Origin: Candidatus Omnitrophota bacterium
GTDB taxonomy: Bacteria; Hinthialibacterota; Hinthialibacteria; Hinthialibacterales; JAKPRU01
Length of the DNA: 64,000 bases
Direction: 5' to 3'
Assembly (NCBI GenBank): GCA_029570205.1
Contig: JAKQSI010000021.1
Location: 58,872-122,871, forward strand
Shown here: piece after piece, positions 25,124 to 33,968 of the stretch
Layout: each line of letters opens with the position of its first letter
Numbering within the stretch: position 1 is the stretch's first letter
Made by a program: the position numbers and the translations under genes
Notes under the pieces: generated by a model
What the model saw: only the letters and a program-made list of their open reading frames with translations
Database searches by the model: none
Told to the model about the DNA's origin: nothing

Positions 25124-26584
25124 TCACATCTCCGCCTCTCTCAAAATCTTGCGATACAGCTTCTCATACGCACGTGCTGCGGCAGTCCAGGAAAAATCCT
25201 GCGCCATCCCCCGCCGGACAATCTCGTTCCATCGCTGAGTCGTCCGGAATGCGGCAACCGCCCGGCTGACCGCATCCCTGAGCGCAGAAACGGAGGATTC
25301 CTCAAAAACAAATCCGTTTCCGTCCGGATTCTCATCGGCATCCCGAATGGTATCCGCCAGACCCCCTGTCTTTCGCACAATCGGCACAGTCCCGTATTTC
25401 AAACTGTACAATTGGGTCAATCCACAAGGCTCATACCGCGAGGGCATCAGAAACATGTCTGCGCCCGCCTGGATCAAGTGCGCCATCCGTTCATCATAGG
25501 CGATTCGCACACCGCAGACCCCTGAATTCTCTCGCGCAAGACGGCTCAGGGCCTCCTCCAGATTGAATTCGCCCGTCCCCAGAATCGTCAGCGCCACATC
25601 GTTCTTTAACAGGTCCGGTAAGGCTTCCACCAGAAGATCGATCCCCTTCTGGTAGGCCAATCTTGCGACTACGCCGATCAACGGCTTCGACAGACATTCG
25701 GGATTCAGTCCGAACTGTCGGATCAATTCCTTCTTGTTCACGGCTTTGCCCTGGCTTACCGTTTCAGCGCTGTAGTTTCGTTCGATGAACGTATCCAATT
25801 CCGGATTCCACTTGCTGTAATCCACACCATTGACAATTCCGCACAAACGCGAGGCGCGTTTGCGCAAAATCCCATTCAATCCGCAACCGAATTCCTCGGT
25901 TTGTATCTCTACGCTGTATGCCTGGCTGACCGTCGAAAGGTAGTCCGCATGAACCAGGGCGCCTTTTAACAGGCTGATCTGTCCCCAGAATTCCACACCG
26001 TCGATATGAAACTGGTCCCAGCCGATCCCGGCTATGGCAATTTGCTCCGCGGGAAACAAACCCTGATAGGCCAGGTTGTGAATAGTGAAAAGCGTTTTCA
26101 GATTCGCCAGCTTGGGGTGCTGATTGAATTCTGTCTTAATGAGCAACGGGATGAGTCCGGTCTGCCAATCGTTGCAATGAACAATATCCGGCGTCCAGGA
26201 TGAGTTCTCCAGCAACCGAAGAACTCCCCGACAAAAGAATGAAAAGCGGGCAAGATTGTCCGGGTATCCGCGCCCCTCGACATCATACAACCCTTCTCGA
26301 TTGAAATACGCATCCTGCGCAATCAGGTATACCGGCACTCTGCTGCCGGGCAGGATGGTTTTTTCCACGGCTCCATCAACCGGTTCCGAACCGATCAGAA
26401 TTGTTATTGGCCCGACCGGTTCCGTCACAAATCCGCCCTCCGTAACCGCACGATACTTCGGCATACATACCGCTACTTCATGGCCGAATTGCTCCAGAAT
26501 CGGGGGCAAAGATCCGGCTACATCTGCCAGACCGCCCGTCTTGGCCAGTGGCGCAACTTCTGACGATACAATTAAAATCCTCAT
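25124..26584 (-). CDS. glgA: Glycogen synthase GlgA
   Basis: The 486-residue GT5 enzyme opens with EVAPLAKTGGLADVAGSLP, the ADP-glucose-binding KTGGL motif at residues 15-19. It carries the C-terminal signature PSRYEPCGLTQLYSLKYGTVPIVRKTGGLADTI. It transfers glucose from ADP-glucose to growing alpha-1,4-glucan in the cytosol. Next downstream is the GH57 enzyme. GlgC and GlgB are not in the window. Confidence 0.97.
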   Translation of the reverse strand: MRILIVSSEVAPLAKTGGLADVAGSLPPILEQFGHEVAVCMPKYRAVTEGGFVTEPVGPITILIGSEPVDGAVEKTILPGSRVPVYLIAQDAYFNREGLYDVEGRGYPDNLARFSFFCRGVLRLLENSSWTPDIVHCNDWQTGLIPLLIKTEFNQHPKLANLKTLFTIHNLAYQGLFPAEQIAIAGIGWDQFHIDGVEFWGQISLLKGALVHADYLSTVSQAYSVEIQTEEFGCGLNGILRKRASRLCGIVNGVDYSKWNPELDTFIERNYSAETVSQGKAVNKKELIRQFGLNPECLSKPLIGVVARLAYQKGIDLLVEALPDLLKNDVALTILGTGEFNLEEALSRLARENSGVCGVRIAYDERMAHLIQAGADMFLMPSRYEPCGLTQLYSLKYGTVPIVRKTGGLADTIRDADENPDGNGFVFEESSVSALRDAVSRAVAAFRTTQRWNEIVRRGMAQDFSWTAAARAYEKLYRKILREAEM

Positions 26585-26644
26585 CCGGTTCCATTCCTCC
26601 CGCTTCGATCAGAATGACCTTACACTAATTTAGCCCCTGTAAAT

Positions 26645-26678
26645 TCAAAAACAAAGGCGGTTGCTGATGTTCAGCAAC
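26645..26678 (-). terminator. Possible rho-independent terminator
   Basis: A perfect 8-bp stem with a 3-base loop (GTTGCTGA TGT TCAGCAAC) is followed, on the - strand, by CGCCTTTGTTTTTG. It lies between the large glycoside hydrolase gene and glgA and could end transcription of the former. The T-run is offset by several bases, so the call is tentative. Confidence 0.4.
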
Positions 26679-26699
26679 TGAAATATCGCTGCACAATAT

Positions 26700-26875
26700 C
26701 TTTGTCTGTTATGTCACCATGCCACCACCCGATGGCCTGTACCAGCTCCCTCCGGTGGCAATGTCATTAAGTCAAGGCCGTAGGGAGCCTCGCCCTCCCC
26801 AACGGAATAGTATTACCTCCGGCGGAATTATCGCATTGGTCCCATGCGTCCCGTTTGGCCTATTCGATTTCCCCA
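26700..26875 (+). repeat. Intergenic repeats between glgA and the large hydrolase
   Basis: This gene-free stretch holds AGGCCGTAGGGAGCCTCGCC, a G/C-rich motif of dispersed-repeat type, and an array CATTGGTCCCATGCGTCCCGTTTGGCC that abuts the stop codon of the hydrolase gene. No promoter for glgA was confidently identified. Confidence 0.45.
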
Positions 26876-29800
26876 TTACAACCTCAACTGTGCTGTCAGT
26901 CTCCTCACAACTTCCGCTTCCCGTCCATTTTCGCTGAGAATCAAAATGCAGCCGGCCCGGTCTGCATCAATCGGGATGATTAATCGCCCTTCGGTCCGCT
27001 CCGGTTCGAATTTCTCGCATGTTTTCCAGCGCCTGTCCTCATATTCGCCGACCACAACCACAGGTTGCTGAAACCCGTGCTCGTACAGCTCCAAATCCCC
27101 CTCGTCCACTGGAAAAACAACCAATTCTGATGTCTCAAAGATCGATTTCATTCCTATGGAACAAAGCATAATCCCGCCTCCGGATCGCAGAATCCGCTTC
27201 CCATCAATCCGCAACTCCCCGCTGCCTTCATAGACCAGCCACTTCCCGGCAGGTGTCCGGAAGAACAGCGCGCCTCGCCGCCCCGACAGCGAAAAGGACA
27301 CAGTCGATGTTCCCAGGTTTGCGGTGTACTCCAAAGGTGTCTTGTCATCCACCATCCGGAAAAATACATGAGATTCGCCGCGTCGGTCCTTCGCTCGGAA
27401 CGCATGAACCTGCGGATCATCCGGCGTGATCTGATTCCGCTCAATGGAGGCTCCTGATATCGCAGCCCGGTACGGCAACGGGCCTTGGAGTCGACTCGGA
27501 TAAATCTCGGCGGGCCAGGGAACAAAATGAACCGTGCCGGATCCGACCGATGCCGTCACCCCGGCGGGAGTCCCCGCGCTTTCCGGATAGTCCAGCGGCA
27601 AATGCTCCGGCGGCGGAGCAAGCCCCAATCGTTGATAGCGTTCCAGGCGGCTCCGCTGCCGATTCCGGTCGTAGGCAATATCCCCGGAGAAATAGACAGT
27701 CCCACCCTTTTCCATGAACTGACAGACCTTCTCGAATGTCTCGTCCAGCGGGCAATAGGGAATCGGCCACACGAGAAGCTTCGCTTCTTTCGGCAACTTC
27801 GCGAGATCCCATTCATTGATCGTTCCAAAATCCACATGTTCCGAAAAAAGCCATTCGGCGGCGTTCATCACGCCATCGGTCACCTGACTTGACTGCCCTC
27901 CCATCCGGTGTGAATCGGGGACCAGCAAAAACACTTCCGGTTGCCGATCAAACGGCCTCAAGAAGGAAGTGAACAAAGCCATGTTCCGATACACCTTCGC
28001 CCAATCCTTATCTACGCCGTCCTGGCGATAGGTCAATCCCCACTGAAATTCGCAGTCGGGCATGTCCTTCAGGCACCAATTCAGTATGAACCCGGCCCCC
28101 ATCCCTAATGCCTCGTGCGCCACCGTGATATATCGGTCCACCGATGGCTCGACGAATAATCCTTCCTGGCCTTTCACACGGGCATCATGCGCCTCCTGAG
28201 CGCCGAATTCTCCCAGCGTGAAAGACTTTCCCTCGAATCGCCGGTCGGACAACTTCAGGGATGCCGGAAAACCGTCCACCGGGCCGTAATAGTGCATATT
28301 CGCAAAATCCTGGTGTTCCAGCGAAAGAAGTTTCTCCGCGCTCTGATAGTCCGGCAGAAACCCCACCGTGGCCAATGCCTTTGGGTTGCCTTCCTTGATA
28401 CCGGCTGCATTTTCCGCAATCCACCGGTTCAGGATCTCCGTGCGGAACAGGTTTACATCCAAACGACGCACATTGCTCCAGGAATCGGGCGTGTCGTTCA
28501 AGGGAACTGCGCCCAGGGAGGCTTCCGGCGGGGATTCTTTCCATGCTGCTTTCAATGCTTCGTCTGTGCCGTAAGTCTTACGCAGATATTCATTCCAGAG
28601 AACCTGCATTTCGGGTGTCTGGGGGAGGCCGATATTCGGTTCATTCTGAATATCGAAAATGATTCCCGGTTCTTTCGCGTAGCGGCTCGCCCAGAATCGA
28701 TTCCATTCCCTCTGCGCTTTCAATTCTTCGTCCGCCAGTTCCTCCTCCAGCCAGTCGTGAAGAGACAGAAACAACACCACGCCTTCGCTCTGGCAGGCAT
28801 GTACAAGCGCATCCGTTTCATCTACCAGACGCGCCGGCGGTGGAACCTTCAAATCCAGGGAACTATGCTGCCTCACTCCTTCGTATCCCCTCGCTGCGAA
28901 AGGGGAAAAATGCAGCACACGCAAAACTCTTAATCCATGGTCTCGCATCCATCGCAGGTCATGCCTCCACACCGCCGGGTTGTCCAGCGGTGAGAACCAG
29001 ACCTCTCCGGTATGATTGGTCCCAAACAGGAAATACGGTCGCCCTTCCAATACAAAGCGATTCGCGCGGAAATCCACAACGGATGCCGTGGGACTCTCAT
29101 CCCTTGGAGCCACAACCACACCGCCATAAATGGAATCAATCACCTTCTCATTCTGTACCAGATCCACATGGAACACGCCGCCGGTCTGAGCCAGACGGTT
29201 GGAGTTGACCGCGTCCCATGTAAATCCCTGCACACCACCGGGGGCCAGTGTAATCTCCTTATTGTCGACTCTCCGCCTCGACAGCATCAGATACAGTTGG
29301 CCTGTAAACGGCTCCGAACCGAAATTCGCGGCGGTAACATGCACTGCGGTCGTGGTTCCTGTGGCGCAATACACCGGATTGCACGCGGTGTGTACTAGAA
29401 ATACCCGCCGTCGGAGTATCTGAATCGTATCGATCAGCACATCCCGCAGCGGACTGTCTTTTTGAGTGAAATAATCCTGATTTGTGATCCCCGAAAAGGC
29501 CCAGGCCGAGCCTTTAAACGGCCCTTCATGATGAAACATTACCGCCAGCGCGCTTCCCCGCGACCGCCCATAGCGGTCCTGTGCATCCAACAGCGAAATC
29601 CACCGAGCGTAGTTCACCGGAAAAACCGGATTGTTGCTGCCGGTCATGGCTGTGGCAGCAAAGCCTTCCAGGCCGGTTTCCAGGTCGATTTTCCGCTCCA
29701 ACTGATATTGATCCCGTCGTGTCACAATACGCCGGACTCGTTGAAACAGGTAAGTCGGATCGAAAATCGGGATCTGGTCGGGGCGCAACGCCATCGTGTC

Positions 29801-30307
29801 TCCGGGCGTCCCATATCGACCCGAAAGTCGCTCCTCCGGCAGAATCTCTTTCTTCTCGACCCACTTGTCTCCCTCTCGCACACACAAATGATCGAACGCA
29901 TACCCGCCCAAACTGATAAAACATCCGCCTGACTTCAAGTAGTTCAGAAACGACTGTCTTGCAGCCAGGGGAAAAAACGAACCGTTCGGCAAAATAAGAA
30001 TATCGAAACGGGCCGGAGTAAAACTCTTAGAGTCCTGGATTTGAAATCCATCCACCATTACGGACTGGATTCCCTGGTCCTTCAGGAAAGGCGACAAATC
30101 GAATGGCTCACCTTTAGAGGGTGTCTCAGGAAAACTCCCCGTCAAAATCCCCACCGCCGGCTCCGCCCCAACCGTCAATCTTACAGCCGTAACCATTACC
30201 ATGCCCATGAAAAGACCACACAACCAGGCCATTCCGGGTCTCAATCTCCCTCTCTCCACACTTGGAGAGGGGGCGGCGGGGTGAGGATTATACCAGCCTT
30301 TCATCAT
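26876..30307 (-). CDS. Large secreted clan-A-like glycoside hydrolase
   Basis: The 1143-residue protein has a signal peptide ([21 protein letters not shown]) after an unusual 25-residue start. The N-terminal part (60-300) looks like a glutamine-amidotransferase-like or trimerisation domain ([28 protein letters not shown]). A beta domain and a TIM barrel follow (about 410-780), with [11 protein letters not shown] giving the acid/base E556 and [10 protein letters not shown] the nucleophile E700. A second Rossmann-like region and beta domains close it. The pattern fits GH5/GH42-type enzymes acting on beta-linked glycans; substrate is unknown. The start overlaps the aspS stop (ATGA) and has GAAGGAAGG ahead. 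A palindromic repeat encodes residues ~7-25. Confidence 0.8.
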   Translation of the reverse strand: MMKGWYNPHPAAPSPSVERGRLRPGMAWLCGLFMGMVMVTAVRLTVGAEPAVGILTGSFPETPSKGEPFDLSPFLKDQGIQSVMVDGFQIQDSKSFTPARFDILILPNGSFFPLAARQSFLNYLKSGGCFISLGGYAFDHLCVREGDKWVEKKEILPEERLSGRYGTPGDTMALRPDQIPIFDPTYLFQRVRRIVTRRDQYQLERKIDLETGLEGFAATAMTGSNNPVFPVNYARWISLLDAQDRYGRSRGSALAVMFHHEGPFKGSAWAFSGITNQDYFTQKDSPLRDVLIDTIQILRRRVFLVHTACNPVYCATGTTTAVHVTAANFGSEPFTGQLYLMLSRRRVDNKEITLAPGGVQGFTWDAVNSNRLAQTGGVFHVDLVQNEKVIDSIYGGVVVAPRDESPTASVVDFRANRFVLEGRPYFLFGTNHTGEVWFSPLDNPAVWRHDLRWMRDHGLRVLRVLHFSPFAARGYEGVRQHSSLDLKVPPPARLVDETDALVHACQSEGVVLFLSLHDWLEEELADEELKAQREWNRFWASRYAKEPGIIFDIQNEPNIGLPQTPEMQVLWNEYLRKTYGTDEALKAAWKESPPEASLGAVPLNDTPDSWSNVRRLDVNLFRTEILNRWIAENAAGIKEGNPKALATVGFLPDYQSAEKLLSLEHQDFANMHYYGPVDGFPASLKLSDRRFEGKSFTLGEFGAQEAHDARVKGQEGLFVEPSVDRYITVAHEALGMGAGFILNWCLKDMPDCEFQWGLTYRQDGVDKDWAKVYRNMALFTSFLRPFDRQPEVFLLVPDSHRMGGQSSQVTDGVMNAAEWLFSEHVDFGTINEWDLAKLPKEAKLLVWPIPYCPLDETFEKVCQFMEKGGTVYFSGDIAYDRNRQRSRLERYQRLGLAPPPEHLPLDYPESAGTPAGVTASVGSGTVHFVPWPAEIYPSRLQGPLPYRAAISGASIERNQITPDDPQVHAFRAKDRRGESHVFFRMVDDKTPLEYTANLGTSTVSFSLSGRRGALFFRTPAGKWLVYEGSGELRIDGKRILRSGGGIMLCSIGMKSIFETSELVVFPVDEGDLELYEHGFQQPVVVVGEYEDRRWKTCEKFEPERTEGRLIIPIDADRAGCILILSENGREAEVVRRLTAQLRL
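30243..30290 (-). repeat. Palindromic G/C-rich dispersed repeat, copy C
   Basis: In gene direction it reads CCTCACCCCGCCGCCCCC followed by the stem CTCTCCA AGTG TGGAGAG. It sits between the start codon and the signal-peptide core of the large hydrolase and encodes [19 protein letters not shown]. It belongs to the family with copies at 2521, 4493 and 18770. Confidence 0.65.
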
Positions 30308-32124
30308 CCTTCCTTCGGCAAATTCAACTGAATATAAAGCTCATCCAGCTGTCGTTGGCTGACCGTACTGGGCGCCCCGGAACAAAGATCCTGGGCGCGC
30401 TGATTCTTCGGGAACGCGGTAATTTCCCGCAGGTTGTTTTCATCGGCGTAAATCATCACAATCCGGTCCACCCCAGGCGCAATCCCGCCGTGAGGCGGCG
30501 CTCCGTATGAAAAGGCGCGGATCATGTGCCCGAACTTCGCGTCCACTTCCTCCTTGCTGTACCCGGCCATCGAAAACGCCTTGTACATAATATCCGGGCG
30601 ATGGTTTCGGATCGCACCGGAGGAAAGCTCAATCCCATTGCAGACAATATCATACTGAAAGGCCACGATGTCCAGCGGATCTTGCGTTTCCAACTCTTCC
30701 AATCCTCCCTGCGGCATCGAGAAAGGATTGTGCGAAAAATCGATCTTTTTCTCTTCTTCGTTGTACTCGAACATCGGAAAGTCGACAATCCAGCAGAAGG
30801 CCAGCGTGTTCTCTTTCCCCTTCAGCAATTCGAGATGTCGCGCGAGTCGCAGGCGAACATCGCCCATCAGGGCGCACGTCTCCGACCATTTCCCCGCGCT
30901 GAAAAAAACCGAGTCACCTGTCTTCACGCCCAATCGCTCGATCAGTCCCTCTCGTTCTTTCTCGGAGAGGAACTTGGCAATCGGACCGTCGATGCGATCC
31001 CCTCGAAACAGCAGATACGCAAGTCCTTTCACCCCTTTGCTTCGCGCAAAATCCTCCATGCCGTCATACCAGGATCGACTTTCCTTAACTCCCCCGGGCA
31101 ACCGGATCGCCTTGATCGCGCCCCCGCTCTTCACCGTCTTCGCAAAAATATTCAATTGGCATTCCCGAAAAATGTCCGATACATCCCGGATTTCCAGATC
31201 AAACCGAATATCCGGCTTATCCGATCCGTACCGATCCATCACCTCGCGATAGGTGAATCGGGGGAACGGACTCTCCTGGATATTCTTCTCGGAAATCGCC
31301 GGTGTCATCTCCGTAAAAAGTCCCTCCACTACATCAAAAACATCCTCCTGTGTGCAGAACGACATCTCCAAATCCAATTGATAGAACTCACCCGGTGACC
31401 GATCCGCGCGGGCATCCTCATCCCGAAAACACGGAGCAATTTGAAAATATCGGTCAAAACCGGACACCATCAACAATTGTTTGAACTGCTGGGGCGCTTG
31501 CGGAAGCGCATAGAACTTCCCCGGATTCAGCCGGCTCGGTACCAGAAAATCCCTTGCGCCCTCCGGGGAACTGTTCGCCAGAATCGGGGTCTGGATTTCC
31601 AGGAATCCCCGACGGTGCATGTAGTCCCGGATATACCGGATTACCTTGTCCCGGTATACGATGTTCCGGTGCAGACGCTCTCGCCGAAGGTCCAGGAATC
31701 GCCAGATCAAACGCAGTTCCTCATTGGTTTTCTCTTCATCGGCAATGGAGAAGGGAACCTGCTGGGCAGCAGATTCCACCTGCACAAGATCCACCCAGAC
31801 CTCCACGTCCCCCGTCGGCAGCGCGGGATTGACTGTTTCATCGCTTCGACGCATTACCATGCCCTTTACGGTAAGGACACTCTCCACACGAACCTCTTGC
31901 GCAATATGGAAATTCTCCCGGTTCCGGTCAAAATGAAACACGATCTGGGTGATCCCAAAATGATCCCGCAAATCAATGAAAATCAACTGTCCGTGATCCC
32001 GTTTCCTGTGAACCCAACCCGAAAGCGTTACATTCTGATTCTCATTCTTCAGCCGAAGCTCTCCGCATGTGTGGGTTCGATATGGGTGTGTAGGGTCTCC
32101 CTGTTTGGGTGTAGAACGACTCAT
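30304..32124 (-). CDS. aspS: Aspartyl-tRNA synthetase AspS
   Basis: The 606-residue bacterial-type class II synthetase starts with the OB anticodon-binding domain ([30 protein letters not shown]), followed by the catalytic core ([35 protein letters not shown]), the inserted GAD-like domain and class II motif 3 [14 protein letters not shown]. It charges tRNA-Asp. Whether it is discriminating or also charges tRNA-Asn cannot be told. Its stop overlaps the start of the large hydrolase gene, an odd pairing of housekeeping and secreted enzymes in one transcript. Confidence 0.97.
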   Translation of the reverse strand: MSRSTPKQGDPTHPYRTHTCGELRLKNENQNVTLSGWVHRKRDHGQLIFIDLRDHFGITQIVFHFDRNRENFHIAQEVRVESVLTVKGMVMRRSDETVNPALPTGDVEVWVDLVQVESAAQQVPFSIADEEKTNEELRLIWRFLDLRRERLHRNIVYRDKVIRYIRDYMHRRGFLEIQTPILANSSPEGARDFLVPSRLNPGKFYALPQAPQQFKQLLMVSGFDRYFQIAPCFRDEDARADRSPGEFYQLDLEMSFCTQEDVFDVVEGLFTEMTPAISEKNIQESPFPRFTYREVMDRYGSDKPDIRFDLEIRDVSDIFRECQLNIFAKTVKSGGAIKAIRLPGGVKESRSWYDGMEDFARSKGVKGLAYLLFRGDRIDGPIAKFLSEKEREGLIERLGVKTGDSVFFSAGKWSETCALMGDVRLRLARHLELLKGKENTLAFCWIVDFPMFEYNEEEKKIDFSHNPFSMPQGGLEELETQDPLDIVAFQYDIVCNGIELSSGAIRNHRPDIMYKAFSMAGYSKEEVDAKFGHMIRAFSYGAPPHGGIAPGVDRIVMIYADENNLREITAFPKNQRAQDLCSGAPSTVSQRQLDELYIQLNLPKEG

Positions 32125-32349
32125 CTTTAATCATGTCCTCGATTCATTTTCGAATACTCAATTCATAAATAATCACAAAACTATATTATCGCATGATATT
32201 CCTTGATAATCGCGGGATGTGGAGATTTTCATATTATCCTCCCAGCGAAAACGGGCTATCTCCGTTCATTTCTCTTCAGCTCTGTCGCTTTTCTGACGAT
32301 ACCTGATTTGTAACTGATTTCATTTCGCTCGATATACGAGGGAGGTTAA

Positions 32350-32535
32350 ATGATGACGATCCAATGCTGCAAATGCCACAAGGTGAAAAGTGGCAACAAG
32401 TGGCTCAAGCCAATTTCGCGTACCCTGCCGACAGAAATGGTTACTCATACCTACTGTCCATCTTGCTTTGATGAAACTCTCCATGAGATTCGCTTTGTTT
32501 CACAATGTGCAGACAAGGCGGTGGCAATTGCCTGA
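32350..32535 (+). CDS. Stand-alone zinc-ribbon protein
   Basis: The 61-residue protein has two Cys pairs, CxxC (KCHK region: C6/C7 and C9) and CPSC, framing K-x-W-x15-H-x-Y. This is the zinc-ribbon pattern (C-x2-C-K-x-V...W...H-x-Y/I-C-P-x-C) usually seen at the end of sensor kinases and response regulators in uncultured bacteria. Here it is on its own. The ribosome site GGGAGG precedes ATGATG. Its role is unknown; a nucleic-acid- or partner-binding function is a guess. It has no neighbours in its direction. Confidence 0.7.
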   Translation: MMTIQCCKCHKVKSGNKWLKPISRTLPTEMVTHTYCPSCFDETLHEIRFVSQCADKAVAIA

Positions 32536-32582
32536 TCTGTTCACTTTCCATAAGTTACGCGAACTGGCCTCATGCTCACTGT

Positions 32583-32627
32583 GAAAGAGAAGCCGGTGCC
32601 CGCTAAGCGGACATCGACCTCTCTTTC
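32583..32627. ncRNA. Structured hairpin 1 after the zinc-ribbon gene
   Basis: GAAAGAGA pairs perfectly with TCTCTTTC, enclosing a second stem CCGC TAA GCGG. The structure has no T-run, so it is not a clear intrinsic terminator on either strand. It may be a regulatory RNA element or the processing end of the convergent transcripts. Confidence 0.3.
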
Positions 32628-32664
32628 CTGTTTCCGCACCAGGCTTGAGGCTAGGGTTACCATA

Positions 32665-32698
32665 GAAAGCGCCGGGGCAGCAATGCTCCGGCGCTTTC
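32665..32698. terminator. Strong hairpin between convergent genes
   Basis: GAAAGCGCCGG pairs perfectly with CCGGCGCTTTC (11 bp), loop 12 bases. It lies between the + strand zinc-ribbon gene and the 3' end of a - strand glycosyltransferase and could serve both. A U-tract is missing on both sides, so a rho-independent role is uncertain. Confidence 0.45.
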
Positions 32699-32762
32699 CA
32701 CATCGGACCGGATATGTCCCTTCATAGGTTGTATCGGTCCTATACGTCTTATTTGTTGGTTC

Positions 32763-33878
32763 TTATTTCCCCCCAATTCCCCTATACACCTCCAACGTCT
32801 GCTCCGCAGTTCTTTTCCAGGAAAACTGCCCCGCCCGGGCCAACGCTTTCTCTCGCCACTCAGGCAAATCCCCCCGTTTCCACCACTCCGCCATTCGATT
32901 CTCCCATGCGGATGAATCGCACGGGTCCAGCAGCAATCCTCCATCCCCAACCACTTCCGGCAAAGACCCGCGATCCGAACAAATCACTGCTGTCCCACAA
33001 CTCATCGCTTCCAGCGGCGGAAATCCGAATCCCTCGAACAGGGAAGGAAACACAAAGAACCGACTCCCGCAATAATATCGACGCAGTTCCTCATTGCTCT
33101 CCACGTAGCCGATAAACCGAATGCGGTCTCCCAATCCCAACTCCCTTTCCGTCGCGAAAATACTCTCATACAGCCATCCTTTCTTGCCGATAAGCACGAG
33201 GTCCCCATCAATGTGTCCCTTTCGCGCACAATTAGCGTATGCCCTCAGAAGGAACGGGATATTCTTTCGTGGTTCCAGTGTGCCCACACAAAGGATGTAA
33301 TCCCGCTCCAGGTTGTTTTGCTTGCGAAACCAGCGAATCTCGTCCGGAACTTCAATGGGCACAAATGCGGGATCCGCAGCCAACAGCGTGGCAGTAATTT
33401 TCAATGGCTCAATACCTAGAGTCCGTATGATATCAGCCTTTGTAAACTCTGAATTTGCAAGGACATGCGTCGATTGGCGAATCAGTCTGGGAACGGTATA
33501 ATTCCACAGTAACCTGGTTGCCCAATCCTTGTGTTCCGGGAAATGCGCGAATGCCAGATCGTGTACCGTAATGATTCCCTTTCCCCTGTACCATAGTGGC
33601 ATCCCGATGGATGCCGTGTGAAACAAATCGACCGGCCGGTTGTGCAATTGCAGTCGTAATAAAGTTTGTGCCCACAATGTGGTACTGGGAATGGGGATCA
33701 CATCCGAAGAGAATCGACCAGACAGCCCCAAGTCAGGTAGGATTTTGTTTGAATAAACTGTGTACCGTTCGTCGCCGGGGAGCGAATCCAAGGCCTTCAA
33801 CAGGCGGGAGAGATAGAACCCGATTCCCGCCCGTTTTGCGGTCAAACACGACCCATCGATTCCGATGTGCAGCGCCAT
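32763..33878 (-). CDS. GT4-type glycosyltransferase
   Basis: The 371-residue enzyme follows the GT4 layout: an N-terminal glycine-rich loop (DGSCLTAKRAGIGFYLSRLLKAL), HDLAFAHFPEHKDW, then CVGTLEPRKNIPFLLRAYANC and SLFEGFGFPPLEAMSCGTAVI carrying the E-x7-E pair. It resembles the mannosyl- or glucosyltransferases of capsule and LPS clusters and is similar in organisation to the enzyme at 2606-3724. No biosynthesis cluster surrounds it. Its stop is followed by a GGTCCTATACGTCTTAT-type array on the + strand. Confidence 0.88.
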   Translation of the reverse strand: MALHIGIDGSCLTAKRAGIGFYLSRLLKALDSLPGDERYTVYSNKILPDLGLSGRFSSDVIPIPSTTLWAQTLLRLQLHNRPVDLFHTASIGMPLWYRGKGIITVHDLAFAHFPEHKDWATRLLWNYTVPRLIRQSTHVLANSEFTKADIIRTLGIEPLKITATLLAADPAFVPIEVPDEIRWFRKQNNLERDYILCVGTLEPRKNIPFLLRAYANCARKGHIDGDLVLIGKKGWLYESIFATERELGLGDRIRFIGYVESNEELRRYYCGSRFFVFPSLFEGFGFPPLEAMSCGTAVICSDRGSLPEVVGDGGLLLDPCDSSAWENRMAEWWKRGDLPEWREKALARAGQFSWKRTAEQTLEVYRGIGGK

Positions 33879-33968
33879 CAGTCGTTGTCCTGTAAGGTCG
33901 GAAAATTATAGGCAGGCCGGATCCGAAGGGGCGGATCATGGAGACCCGCCCCAACATCCTGCTCATTC

